The notes under the pieces: generated by a model
What the model saw: only the letters and a program-made list of their open reading frames with translations
Database searches by the model: none
What the model was told of the DNA's origin: nothing
Position numbers and translations under genes: made by a program
In this document: positions 1 to 11,323 of the stretch, piece by piece
Numbering within the stretch: the first letter of the stretch is position 1
How the letters are laid out: each line of letters opens with the position of its first letter
Source: Paratinospora sagittata
Lineage: Eukaryota; Streptophyta; Magnoliopsida; Ranunculales; Menispermaceae
DNA length: 64,000 nt
Reading direction: 5' to 3'
NCBI GenBank assembly: GCA_035771175.1
Contig: CM069605.1
Coordinates: forward strand, 21,592,288 to 21,656,287

Positions 1-1682
1 CTCAAAGACTATGATTTTACATTGGAATACCACCCAGGTAAAGCCAATGTAGTGGCTGATGCGTTGAGCAGGAAGCGGGTAGAGACAGTTATGGTAGCAC
101 GCTAGATGTCTCATGAGTAAAGACTACTTGAGGCGGCTACGGTTATGAGTATATGTGCTACCCCTTCATATCAGATTGTGATATGTGCTCAGATGAGAGC
201 TCAGCCTACACAGGTCCAGGAGGTGATTGACCAACAGAGACTTGACGTTGATTATGTGATGTACAAGTCTTGGGTTGAGAGCAATAATTTTACTGATTGG
301 CACTTGGCATCTAATGGTGCCTTGAGATTTAGGGGACGTTTATGGGTCCCCGCAGATCCACGACTCAGACAGAGTGTGCTCCAAGAAGCTCACAGATCTC
401 ATTATGCTATTCATCCTGGCAGAACCAAGATGTATCATGATATGAAAAAAATGTATTGGTGGCCCGACATGAAGAGAGAAATAGCTCAGTTCATTCAGAG
501 GTGTGAAATCTGTCAGAGAGTCAAAGCTGAGCATCAGAGGCCGGAGGGCTGATGCAACTGCTTGCCATTCCAGAGTAGAAGTGGGAGCATGTCACTATAG
601 ACTTTGTCGTGGGATTACCCAACACCCCGAGGAGACATAATGCTGTTTGGGTTATTATTGATCGCTTGACTAAGTCCGCTCACTTTCTACCGGTGAACAC
701 TAGGGATTCTATGGACAAGCTGAGCATACTCTATCTGCGGGAGATAGTCAGATTACATGGAGTACCAGTTTCGATTGTGTCAGATAGGGATCCGAGGTTT
801 ACATCGGTATTCTGGCAGGGGTTGCAGAGGTAGCTCGGCACTAGACTAGATCTCAGTACCACTTTTCACCCTCAGACGGATGGCCAGTCTGAGAGGTTGA
901 TATCGATTTTGGAGGATATGCTTCGAGCTTGTGTCCTTGAGTCCAGTGGTAACTAGGAGGAGTACATACATCTGTGTGAGTTCGCGTACAACAACAGCTA
1001 TCAGTCCAGTATTGGCATGGCTCCTTTTGAGGCATTGTATGGTCGACCCTGTAGATCTCTGATCTATTGGACGAAGGTAGGGGATGTTGCAGTGATGGGA
1101 CCAGAGTTTGTACAAGAACACACGGAGAAGATTAAGAGGATCAAGCATAATATGAAGGTAGCCCAAGACAGGCAGAAGAGTTACGCTGATGCCAAAGGGA
1201 AGACCGTAGAGTTCGAGGTGGGTGACCAAGTTTTATTGAAGGTCTCACCTTAGAAGGGCCAGACTAGATTTGGGATAAAAGGCAAGCTCGCTCCGAGATT
1301 TATTGGGTCGTTCGAGGTTTTAGAACGAATTGGCCCCGTCGCTTACCGATTAGCCTTGCCACCTCAGTTAGCAGCAGTCCACAATGTCTTTCATGTGTCA
1401 ATGTTGAGAGTATACAGGAGTGACTTTGATCACATCTTGGACTGGAGGAACATTGAGCTGAGGCAGGATGGGACTTATGATGAGGAACCTATTCAGATAC
1501 TTGATCGGAAGGTCCAGAGGTTGTGTAACCGCGAGATTTTGATGGTTAAGGTGAGATGGCAGTTCCATGGCGAGGAAAAGGTTACTTGGGAGCGTGAGGA
1601 CTACATGATGGAGCACTTTGCCGAGTTCATGGGCTTAGGTAATTTCTTAACCTTAAAACTTCGAAGACGAAGTTCATTCTAA
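1..1682 (+). pseudogene. Ty3/gypsy (Tekay/Del) pol, 3' part: RNase H end, integrase, chromodomain-like tail
   Basis: Degenerate 3' part of a chromovirus polyprotein, which would copy and integrate the element. Bases 1-102 read as the RNase H C-terminus (YHPGKANVVADALSRK). 145-552 holds the integrase HHCC zinc domain (HRSHYAIHPGRTKM, CEICQ). 609-1253 is the integrase core with the catalytic Asp regions in DRLTKSAHFLPV and VSDRDPRF, then FHPQTDGQSE and AYNNSYQSSIGMAPFEALYG. 1254-1682 is the GPY/F region ([20 protein letters not shown]) and a chromodomain-like end ([17 protein letters not shown]). In-frame stops lie at 103, 118, 550, 831, 954 and 1251, and a frame change lies between 553 and 608, so it is dead. 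The 5' part lies outside the window. Confidence 0.93.
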
Positions 1683-1692
1683 GGTGGGTGTG
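1679..1692 (+). other. polypurine tract (PPT) of the Tekay/Del element
   Basis: A purine-rich run (AAGGTGGG) sits directly before the LTR terminus TGTGACGCCCC. This is where plus-strand DNA priming is expected in gypsy elements. Position next to the LTR is the main support. Confidence 0.7.
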
Positions 1693-2059
1693 ATGTGACG
1701 CCCCGAAAATTATTTCATCTAGCCCATAACCCAATTGCGTTTTGCCCAAACTCTATGTGTTGCCTTGATATGTTTGGTGTTTGTTTGATGGTTGTTTAAT
1801 GTTTGTATATTCGATGCTTGATAATGTATATAAATATGTGCATTATAAATTGTATATGGGTCATGTTAAATTAAAGTTTAATGCATATGCTATTACTTAC
1901 GCATGGGCCCATTAAACCATTAATTGATATGGGTTAGGATTGATTGAATAAAAGGATAAATGAGAATAAAAAAATTTGGTGTATTAGATGGATTGAACAT
2001 TTAAAATAAATGCAAGCATAAGATTGGTTAAAGTACACGTGGTTGGTATGGGCAGTATG

Positions 2060-2350
2060 AGACCAACACATGTCAAATTGGTGCATGAGAATAGACAAGT
2101 GTCCCATGACAAGTGTCCCATGCCCCATTTCTCTTCTCCAACACATGTCAAGTTGGTGCATGAGACCAACACATGTCAAGTTGATGCATGATAATGGACA
2201 AGTGTCCCATGCCCCATTTCTCTTCTCCAATACATGTCAAGTTGGTGCATGAGACCAACACATGTCAAGTTGGTGCATGAGAGTGCACAAGTGTCCCATG
2301 TCCCATTTCTCTTCTCCAACACATGTCAAGTTGGTGCATGAACGTGGAAA
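2060..2350 (+). repeat. tandem repeat block inside the G1 LTR
   Basis: Several imperfect copies of a unit containing ACACATGTCAAGTTGGTGCA followed by GACAAGTGTCCCATGCCCCA and a CTCTTCTCC run. Longer (about 90 bp) and shorter (about 27 bp) copies are mixed. CCAAC and GTTGG flank the ACATGT core, so each unit could fold on itself. No function is known to me. Confidence 0.85.
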
Positions 2351-3604
2351 ACTGTCCCATGCCCACATGTCTTCTCTAAGGAAGTCCTAGAGAGTGAGGT
2401 GAGTGGAGGGAAAGGAAAAAAGAAGAGAAAGGAAAGAAGAAGAGAAAGAAAGAGGAAGTTGCTTTGAGGGAAGTCTCAGCAACGTTTTCTTCAAAGAACT
2501 GGATCTTGGTGCTATATGGTCAGCTTGAGGTCGAACTTTGTCAGCAAGTTCGTATCTTATGGGTATTCATTCTGGTTGGTGGAGATCTTGATTGGAGTTT
2601 TCGTGTGAAAGATATAACCTCCCAAACAAAGCTAGTCGGAAAGTCTAGATTTCTCGTGCAGTTTAGATCAAGCTCTTAGATCTCCTAAATCTACCATGGG
2701 ATGGATATGATATTTAATAAGGGTGTTCACAACTGATTTTTCTGCATTTTGAACGGTTGAGATGTTGGTGGGTAAAGTATTTTGTGTGCTATAGTCATCT
2801 GAGTTCAAGTATTTGCAGCAGGAAGGAGAAATTGTCTGATTAGAGACTTGTATATCAAAGAAGCTTATCTTTTCGGTCCACCGTTGGATTGAGCTGATTT
2901 TTGGACAGAAGGTTTTCCTCTTAACATACTTCAACCAGTACGGTGGATTTTGTGATTAAATATTTCTGTTGGCAGCTTGATACATCTGAACATCATATTA
3001 AATGGAAAATTTGTAGGGTTGTAAAATTTCATATTTTAGGGCTTTTGATGCTTTTGGCCTAGAATCATTGAATTGATGCAATTTATGTCTAATTAAGCAT
3101 GATTAGGGTTAATTATGCTACTGATTTGGTGGTTGTGACCATATCATGGGTTAGGCCTACTTGTGATCAAGTGACCCAATTTGGGCATGTTTATACCTAA
3201 GGAATTGAAAATTTGTATTTTTGATTAATTGAATGGTTTATGAATGAGAACTATGCATTAGAGGCCTAAGTCATGTGATTTGAGTTGAATGATGGGATTA
3301 GATGAGATTTAGGCCTATTGTCTATATGTGGGCTGATTTAGGGTTGATGTGTAATGTCTATGTGATTGAGCATAGAAATTGATGTATGGTTGGATATTGA
3401 TGAATGTTTCAGGACCTTGATTGGGTTGATTCGGTTTGGTGTCCATGTGTGGTTTGATACTCTCGCGAGGCTTGGTTGTGAGTAGACTTCATTTATGATT
3501 ATATCTTTTATGTCATCGTATCACTTATATATATTGTATGTTGAAATCATGAATGTGGATGAGACTTAACCTTGTCATAGGAGGGTTTTAAAAAGGAAAT
3601 ATTT

Positions 3605-3712
3605 GGGGATGGGAACGGTACGATGAAATAGACGTGCACTAGTAACCCCAAATCAACATAATTAGGGATGAGAATGATACGGTGAAATAGACGTGCACTA
3701 GTAACCCCAATG
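3605..3712 (+). repeat. two-copy tandem duplication inside the G1 LTR
   Basis: Two copies, about 59 bp apart, share GAAATAGACGTGCACTAGTA followed by ACCCCAA. Each starts with a GGGAT-rich segment and ends in ACCCCAA, so GGGG and CCCC arms could pair within a unit. Confidence 0.8.
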
Positions 3713-4430
3713 CATATGGAATGTGGATCCAAATTGATAAGCTTTTACTTGCATCAAACTTATTATAAATTCTTGATATCTATATGTTATGGGCTTTTAA
3801 TCATGCTACACATTGACATGCATACATGATATTTATTGATGAGTATTGATAGCATATTTGAATTGTATTCACTGCGCACCGTTGGCTCACCCTCATTTTC
3901 CTCTTTCTGGTCCTTCTGTCCTGAATAAGGGCAAATGAGTAGTCATATCTTGAGGGCCTTGCCGGCGAGAGAATCCAAGGCCTCGATGTGAGTTGAGAGA
4001 CATTTTGATTGAACTGTGTTTTAAATTATGATGTATTATATTTTGGACTATGTAATTATAACACTTACCACATTGTAGTATGGGTGAGTTGGGACTTGTT
4101 AGATAGACCATGTGGACATATGACGGTTTTTTTGTACCCTTAGTTCTGGACTTTATGTGTATGTCAATCTTGATGGACTGTAGGGATTATGAAAATTTTA
4201 TTTATGGTTCATTTTTATGGAGTATCCCTTATCTTGGATGATTAATGCGGTTGGTAGTTTTGTTTAGTACCTATTTAGATTACGTCGTTGTTTGGGATAA
4301 GGCTCGTAGGGTCTCAACCCCCTCACGAGGGTTGAGGACTGGTTTGAGATGCCTACACCGGGCGTCCCGACCCGGCATTCCGAACGCCATTCCTAGCGAG
4401 GTCGGTGGTCCGGGGTGCGGGGTCGCCACA

Positions 4431-4707
4431 GTTGGTATCAGAACCCGATTTTACTAGGTTTGGTCTATGTATTGGATTTAGATGACTTTGACCTAGGAAT
4501 TGGGTGAGAGATTTAGGTGATTAAAAAGCTTAAAGGAACTAACTTAAAAGCCTTACTAACATATTTTCTGTGTGTATATGTGATATGGGTAGTTATGAGG
4601 CTTTGTTAATTTTTAAAACTTTTTAATGTGTGATGGTTGGTCGTATTTCTACTTCTCAGTGTCATGAGGAGGAGTGAGAGATTGGGACAGCCACACAGGG
4701 CCGCTTG
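4431..4707 (+). other. gypsy leader between PBS and gag
   Basis: About 275 bp of untranslated leader. A short frame starting at 4664 (MRRSERLGQP) resembles the usual basic start of Tekay gag but stops at 4706-4708 and is out of frame with the gag that follows, so the original gag start was probably lost by a frameshift here. Confidence 0.5.
4433..4446 (+). other. primer binding site, initiator tRNA-Met
   Basis: TGGTATCAGAACCC begins two bases after the LTR end and matches the usual plant retrotransposon PBS (TGGTATCAGAGC...) complementary to the 3' end of initiator tRNA-Met. It fixes the LTR 3' boundary at 4430. Confidence 0.9.
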
Positions 4708-5880
4708 ATGGCAGTCAAGACTGCACAGATACAGGCGTTGGTGCAGCAGCTTGAGGTTGTTGCTCGACAGTCACCTCAAACAATACCTCAGAAGGCGGGC
4801 ACTAGTGTGACAGAGGCTAGTGGAGCTGCAGGGGCAGCAGGACCTCAAATGGCTGTACCTCACCCTATGCCAACTCCTGCTCCTATTGTTGTGGAGAACC
4901 CCACTGATCGACGGATCAGACTGCTAGAGAAGTTCATGAAGCTGAAGCCTAAGGAGTTCACTGGTGGGGTTGACTTGAAGAAGGCCGAAGATTGGTTGAA
5001 GAATGTTGAGAAGATCAGTTGCTCCTTAGAGCTTGATGAGGAGTCTCAGGTCCTATGTGCTGGTCACACACTAGAGAGTGATGCAAAGGACTGGTGGCTT
5101 TCAGTGTTGGATACACAGGGGGCAGTGAAGAGTTGGGACACCTTCAAACGATTGTTCTTACAGGCTTACGTTCCAGAGACTGAGAGGCAGGCTAAGCAAC
5201 TCGAGTTTCTAAATCTCGTTTAGGGCACCACTTCAGTCAGTGAGTACGAGCTCAGATTCAGGCAGCTCGCAGTTTATGCCCCTGAATTAGTTCAGACACC
5301 GGGTGACAAGATTATGAGGTTCTCTTTAAACCTAAGGCCTGCGATCCGGCAGGCCTTGTCTGTGACGAAGATGACTGATTTTGCCACAGTGGTCCAGTTG
5401 GCCAAACAGTGTGAGTTGGCTGAGCGGGTTGATGGTATGTCTACACGAGCAGCTTCGGGTGTACAGACTTCACAGGCAGAGTTTGGGAGACAGTTCCAAA
5501 CTCCATGGAAGAAGGAAAAATGGGGAAAGAAGAGAAAGTTTTATGGAGGAGCACAGTCCGAGGGTGCTCAGAGTGGGGCATCCCAGATTCAGACTGGTGT
5601 GATGGCCTCGCCAGTGGTTTCCTCTCCTGTCCCGATTCCCATTCAGGCACCGAGTGCACCGAGACCCCCATTCCCACAGACTGCTGGTCGAGGCAGAGGT
5701 AGAGGCAGAGGAGGCTATGTGGCGACATCTCACGCTGGATCATCTGCACCTAGGGCTCCATTCTTATGTTATCAATGTGGGCAGGCTGGGCATAGGAAGT
5801 CAGAGTGTCCGAGTCTTCAGAGGGATCCGAGATTTGTGCAGCAGTCTAGTGCCAGAGAGACAGCGAAGGCAGCTACTGAG
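4708..5880 (+). pseudogene. Tekay/Del gag with CCHC zinc knuckle
   Basis: Capsid/nucleocapsid part of the polyprotein. The retrotransposon gag core (LLEKFMKLKPKEFTGG, AEDWLKNVEKI, DAKDWWLSVLD, FKRLFLQAYVPE) is followed by YELRFRQLAVYAPE and a single CCHC knuckle (CYQCGQAGHRKSEC, about 5767-5808) after a Gly/Arg-rich stretch (GRGRGRGG). One in-frame TAG at 5221-5223 breaks the capsid domain; otherwise the frame is open and runs on into protease and RT. The first usable ATG is 4708. Confidence 0.93.
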
Positions 5881-6288
5881 CCAAACTCGACAGAATCCAG
5901 GACTTTGGTGGGAGGCACTCTTATTATTTGTGGTACTTCTATCCATGTATTATTTGATGCTGGGTCTACATTATCATTCATATCTGGACGTATGGTAGAT
6001 AATATGCATTTGACTCCCATTAGGGCTAGTACATGGTTAGTGGTAAGTACTGTAGCCGGGGAGAGGATCTACCCGAACATGATATGTAGCCAGTGTGTGG
6101 TTCAGATTGGTGATGTTGAGATGCCTGTTGACTTTCGAGTCCTAGAGTTTTTAGAGTTTGATGCAATTCTAGGGATGGATTGGCTCGCGGCTTATCCTGC
6201 AGTTGTCGACTGTTTCGCGAAGATAGTCATTTTCCAGATCCCCAGACACCCAGTGTTTGCACTACAGGGTAGAGCTTCAGACCAGACG
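5881..6288 (+). pseudogene. Tekay/Del aspartic protease domain
   Basis: Continues the gag frame without a stop. The active-site motif is LFDAGSTLSFIS, where the catalytic Asp is kept in a D-A-G setting typical of plant chromoviruses. The second hallmark is LEFDAILGMDWLAAY. It would cut the Gag-Pol polyprotein. The domain itself is intact, but the upstream TAG at 5221 and the downstream TAG at 6514 would isolate it. Confidence 0.9.
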
Positions 6289-7041
6289 GTCACAAGGGGC
6301 AGATTTGTGACTGATCGAGATTGGGAGATTTTGGCTGGGTTAGTGCTTAATAAGGAAAAGACTAGTGAGGTGATACTTGAGGATATTGCCAATCTTCCAG
6401 GATTACCACCGAAGCGAGAGATCGATTTCATCATTGAACTAGTCCCTGACACGAAGCCTATGTCCATGGCACCATATAGAATGGCACCAGCCGAGTTGAG
6501 AGAGTTGCAGAAATAGCTCGGGGAGTTGTTGGCTAAGGGCTTTATTTGCCCGAGCGTGTCACCCTGGGGTGCTCCAGTTCTTTTTGTGAAAAAGAAAGAT
6601 GGGAGCTTGCGGTTGTGCGGAGACTATCTCCAATTGAACAGGGTGACCATCAAGAACAAGTATCCTCTCCCAAGGATTGATGACTTGTTTGATCAGTTGA
6701 GGGAAGCGAGGTATTTTTTGAAGATTGATTTGCGCTTCGGGTACCATCAGCTGAGGATCAGGGAGGAGGATTTGCCTAAGACAGCATTCAGAAACCGCTT
6801 TGGACATTATGATTTCCTTGTGATGCCATTTGGTGTGACTAATGGACAGGCGATGTTCATGGACCTGATGCAGAGGGTCTTTAGGCAGTATCTGGATAAG
6901 TTTTTCATCATCTTCATTGATGACATATTGGTGTATTCCAAGACTCGGGCTGAGGATGAGGAACACCTCAGAGTGACCTTGCAGATTCTAAGAGAGCATA
7001 GGCTATATGCAAAGCTGAGCAAGTGCGAGTTTTGGATCACC
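6289..7041 (+). pseudogene. Tekay/Del reverse transcriptase, truncated
   Basis: RT fingers and palm in the same frame as gag: [70 protein letters not shown] and the catalytic box [16 protein letters not shown] at 6514-6516 interrupts the start of RT. The frame breaks off at KCEFWI (about 7041), where unrelated minus-strand SIRE sequence begins, so thumb, RNase H and integrase are missing from this copy. Confidence 0.93.
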
Positions 7042-8254
7042 GATATGTACAAGAATGAACACAATAACTTAGATAACCCCCCCTTACAAGTAGCTTCCCT
7101 CTCTAGAGCTAGCTTAGCTTTAATGTCTGCATTTTCTCTTATTTTCTTTTCTCCCCCTTTTGAAAACATCAAAAAGTGGGTTGGCTTAGCTCGTACTGCG
7201 ACCCTTCCATTTCCTTTTTATTTCGATCTCCTCATCCTTCTTGGATCCATTGGAACTAGGTGCAGAATTCTTGGGTTTCCTTGGTGCTTGTGGTCTTGAA
7301 GAACCACGTGTGCTCTGTCTCACACTGCTGACAGATTCATCAATTACAATACCCTTCCTAGATTTTTCAGTGAATTTTTTATGAGCATGCTTGGAAACAC
7401 CAAATTTAATTTGAAACCTTTTACTTTTGTTCCGCAAGACCTTGAGCAAACATAGGAGAAAGTGTGTGACCTTCAAATTTTGGCCTGATTGGTTTCTTAT
7501 GTTTAGGATTTGGAAAAGTTTCTGATGAGGGATTTGGGGGTGGAGACACTCTTCGACTAATTTTATGCAATGGCTCTTCATCTGATTCTTCTTCATCTTC
7601 ACATGCTAAGATGTCATGAAGTCTGTCAGATTCCTTAGGTCCTTAAGGACGTGTGAAAGTTGAAGCTTGTGGTGCAAGTGAAATCTTGACACCCTTATTC
7701 TCTAACAGATGAAAGAGTTTTGTAAAACGTTTCATACTAGAGGCAATATACCAAATAGTAGAATGCATCCTACTGTTCATTGCCTTGAAGAGGTCTTCAA
7801 AGAAGCCTACGACTCCATCCACTCGATCAGCAGCTGTGATGACAGTATAAGACATATCCATAATGGTTGTGGCAAGAAAAGGCATCTTGTTCTCCAAGTT
7901 TTGTAGTTTCTCAAAAGCACGAGTAACCAAGTCTAGAATCTTGGTTACTCTATCATCCTCTTTTGGTGCTGGCCTTGCAGTATCGAAATTATCTTTTAGA
8001 CTAGAGATGGCCTGCAGCACTGGATCAAGTGTTGCCTTGCTGGTTACTTGATCTAAGATAACCTCTAAAAATGATTGCAAAGAATCAGAAATGGACTTAT
8101 CTTTAGAGGATTCATCCATTTTGCCTCTCAAGCTTTGAATTTCTTCAAGAATCTTTTTCTAAACCTCTTCAATTATAGCACTGGCAGCATGTCTTGGCAT
8201 AGCTGGCATTGTGCGACTCTATGGATCTTGAGGTCTGGCAGGAGGTTGTTGAGG
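7042..8254 (-). pseudogene. fragment of a SIRE accessory (env-like position) ORF plus 3' untranslated region
   Basis: Minus-strand reading (8250 down to 7186) matches the plus-strand accessory ORF at about 40372-41090: shared stretches include KDKSIS, LDQVTSK, TARPAPKEDD, FEDLFKAMNSRMHST and FTKLFHLLENKG. This copy runs further, with an acidic and Ser/Pro-rich tail (CEDEEESDEEP, VSPPPNPSSE) and a basic end ([16 protein letters not shown]). A stop lies near 7643 and frames change near 7602. Below 7186 it shows the SIRE 3' motif (CTTTTTGATG before a G-rich run, reversed). Both ends are abrupt joins, to gypsy RT and to Athila LTR, so it is a deletion relic. The function of this protein family is unknown. 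Confidence 0.8.
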
Positions 8255-8815
8255 TTTTCTCCCTTCTTCAACCTCTTGCCTTGCCTCCTTTTCAAAATCT
8301 AATCCTCATCTTGCTTAGTAAGTGATCCCTTCTCTAATAAAATCCTAAAATGAGTTATATTCACAAATAGGTGAAAAAGATCAAAATGGGCACAAAAATT
8401 TTGAAAAAATTGTACAAACCCGCAACCTGCAAATCACTAGCGCCTCGGCGCCCAATTTCTGGTGTTGGGTGTGTGTGGTGGCTTGTTTGGCTTGTGGACT
8501 TGGCCATTTTTTTACAACTTCTTGGACTTGTTTTCTTCATTACTTGTCAACATTTTGCACATGTTCTTGGCCACTTTTCAGCACCATTTGAACATTGTTT
8601 CAACCCATTTTAAAGCTTTTTATTTACCTACAAAACACATCAAAAACACAAGTGCATCAAATTAATAAAAACAACTTCACAAACTCATCTAAACACCTAA
8701 ATGCACCTAAAGTAACTAAGTGTACTAATTATGCAAAAACACTTAAAAACTAAGCAAATGCACTTAAAAACCTATAACTTAACATGCAAAATGCCTACTG
8801 AAACTCAACTTATCA
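8255..8815 (-). repeat. Athila 3' LTR, truncated
   Basis: On the minus strand the LTR starts TGATAAGTTGAG right after a PPT. About 560 bp are present and closely match 51485-52125. It contains the GC-rich motif reading GCGCCTCGGCGCCC at about 8440. The distal part is lost at the join with the SIRE ORF fragment near 8255. Confidence 0.78.
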
Positions 8816-8829
8816 AATTTCCCCAAACT
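8816..8829 (-). other. Athila polypurine tract
   Basis: Reversed, this reads AGTTTGGGGAAATT directly before the LTR start TGATAAG. It fixes the strand of the Athila element. Confidence 0.75.
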
Positions 8830-10308
8830 TAGACTTTGATCGTCCCGAGCAAAGAGAAAAATGAAGTTGAACAACAAAACTCTACACATATTCCAAAGTG
8901 AACAAGTGTTTGATTTATTGAAATGGATCCACATGATCTCAAAGACAGCACACATCTCATATAACATAACTCAACGGAAAACTTTGAAAGTTTAAACTTG
9001 TTTGTCTAGAATATCAACCTATACAACCATGGCTTCTTTTCTATCCTCATTGAAAAATAAGCAAAACAAATCATTCACATGACCACTCATAAATCATATA
9101 GACCAATGCAAGCAAGATAGAAAATATAATCTCACCAAGACAAAACATGAACTTCATATGCTTGTTTTTCACAATTCTCTCCACTAATGTAGGTCTCACA
9201 CCCCAATTACGATCAATAGGACTTTATCAAGCTTGTAATGTAAGGCTAAGGTTAAGGGTATCATAAAAAGATAAAACGAAGCTCAAAGCACCCAAAACAT
9301 CTTTGAAACATGAACTTTTACACATGTCCCATGCCTTACAACATGAACCAAACCCCAACATAAGATCAGAATTTTTCACATTTTTCGTCCTCATTACCCC
9401 AAATACACCTCCAAAATTATTCATTTCATACATTGATGAAGAAACATAATTTCTCTTTTTCTTTTTCATTCTTTTCATTCTTCATCTTTCTTTTTTTCTT
9501 TTCACATGAAACCTTCATTTTGAACCTTTTTTTCATGACCTTCGCGTCACATTTTCATTTCATAGCCCATTTTCACATATATTCCTAAGAAAAACAACCC
9601 AACCCTCTTTACAATGCACAATTTCAAAGAGTTAAGGGTGTAAGGGTGAAAATAGGGATAACTCAAATAAAGGCCTTGGCTCATCATATTAGGTGACAAT
9701 AAACAAGATATCAGGCTCAAAATAGGGTGACTAGGGGCAATATAACCATTGGGTAGGCTTTATGGCTCAATCTATCAAAAAATGGCCTAAATCATCTATA
9801 TCATGGTGTGATTACTAGGATTTTGCCTCAAGAAGAGATCAAGAAAGTTCTAGAGTTTAGTTTGAAAAGTGAGATTCAATGAAGCTTAACTTGCAAAATC
9901 TCGATTTAAAAAGTAAGTGGCACTCATGATCATGATTCATACTCAAAAGTCAACAAAAATGTCCAATAAATATGGCAAAGCAGATTAAGCACACAGACTT
10001 AAGAGTACTGTCTAATTTTTCACGGGTCATGTTCAAAACCAAGTGCTAATCTTTTTAGAGGCCATTCATACAAGATCAAATCAAATCAAAAGTTCATAAT
10101 GGAATATGGAATTATTCATGATCTAACTTATGCATTTTTTTTCTTTTGGTAAGCACTAAAATTCAAACAAAAATTAAACATCAAAAATTCAAAACTACCC
10201 CCCCCCCCAAACTTAAAATTACATTGTCCTCAATGATGCACAAAACAACAAAAATGCAAATGACATAAAAATTACAGGAAGGGTGCAAAAGAAACTCCCC
10301 TGAAAGCA
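8830..10308 (-). other. Athila internal 3' non-coding region
   Basis: About 1.5 kb between the accessory ORF and the 3' LTR. It has A/T-rich sequence, C homopolymer near 10198-10209 and two CCCAAACTTA stretches followed by ATTGTCCTCA or GATCGTCCCG (10209 and 8822), which are usual in this part of Athila elements. Short reading frames here have no recognisable domain. Confidence 0.6.
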
Positions 10309-11323
10309 TCACTCATCATCCTCCTCGCTAGGTGGGTGCTCCTCAAAGTGTGGTTGTGGTGGGAATTGAACTGCATTAGGGCCGACATTGAGTCCACATG
10401 CATTGAATATTTGTACTAGTGATGAATTCAACTCGATGGAGTAATTCATAAATTGATCCATGTGGTGACGGTGATTTCTGACCTCGTGCTCCACATTGTT
10501 GATTTGCTCAAACACTGATGAAGATTGTGCACGAGGGCGTCTAGATGAAGTGGCACCCATACTTGGTCCCCAGCCAAGAGGTAGCTCTGCATCCTCTTCT
10601 CCATTCTTATATCAAACCATAGTCTCAGAATCAATGACAGCCAGAGGATATATTAACTCCTCATTCGGGCTCCATGTCACTCCCGCCTTATGACGTAAGG
10701 CACATATCAATGAAGGATGAATAAGCCCTTCAGTGGTGGGAGGCTTAATGCTGTAGGTGATGGACTCTTGAATCACTTTTTGAAGATCATTTGATTTTCC
10801 AGAAACTATAGCAAATAGAAGAACAACACGATCTTTGGTTATATCATTTTTGTGATCCCCCAGTATCATCTTGGCACTCAAAAAATTCAGCCATGCCTTG
10901 TTTATGCTGGTAATCCCCTTCTTGCACATTGTGATTGGAACTCCCTTGTAATACTTCCATTCAGCACCCAGTATCCTCTATGTCCTGAAGCCCATAAAAT
11001 GAATTGATAGTGGCTTTGTTAAATGAAACCATCTTCCCTCGAACAAACACTTTGTAATCATTATGCTCACAGGCATTGGCATAAAATTCTCGTACAACAG
11101 GAATTATTGCGGACTCAGGTTGTTTTACAAATTCCTGCTACACTCTCGTAGTAATCATGCTAGTGCAGTTAGGATTATGCGCAGTAGGAACACTAATACC
11201 CCTTTCTTTAACTAGGCTTCTCTTCGCCACATATTCATCATATTATTTAGAGGTTCCATAACTTGTAAATCGTGTACAATCATACGAGTAGGAAGATGAA
11301 CCTTTAGCCCGTTTTGGTGCCAT
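10309..11323 (-). pseudogene. Athila accessory ORF, putative plant transposon protein domain
   Basis: Starts at the minus-strand ATG 11323 (MAPKRAKGSSSYSYD), a basic start usual for this family. The core holds VVREFYANACEH, VFVRGKMVSFNKATI, then AWLNFLSAKMI, TKDRVVLLFAIVSGKSNDL and LIHPSLICALRHKAGV, the pattern of the 'putative plant transposon protein' domain. The tail is acidic (EEHPPSEEDDE). Stops occur at 11243-11245 and near 11140, a frameshift near 10975 and a TGA at 10612. The role is unknown; it sits in the position of env-like genes, downstream of pol. It resembles the SIRE accessory ORF at 38444-41090. Confidence 0.82.

Larger units (their letters stand above)
1694..4430 (+). repeat. 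Tekay/Del LTR (family G1), 2.7 kb, shared by two internal regions
   Basis: Starts TGTGACGCCCC after a PPT and ends GTCGCCACA just before a tRNA-Met PBS. The length of about 2.7 kb fits the long LTRs of Tekay/Del elements. It is the 3' LTR of the pol remnant on its left and at the same time the 5' LTR of the gag-pol on its right, with no target duplication or second LTR between. It contains tandem repeats at 2060-2350 and 3605-3712, described separately. The same family start occurs reversed at about 51180-51229. Confidence 0.88.

Noticed and set aside
4245..4457. Plus-strand frame of 70 codons spanning the LTR end
   Set aside because: It runs through the LTR terminus and PBS and has no domain; chance frame.
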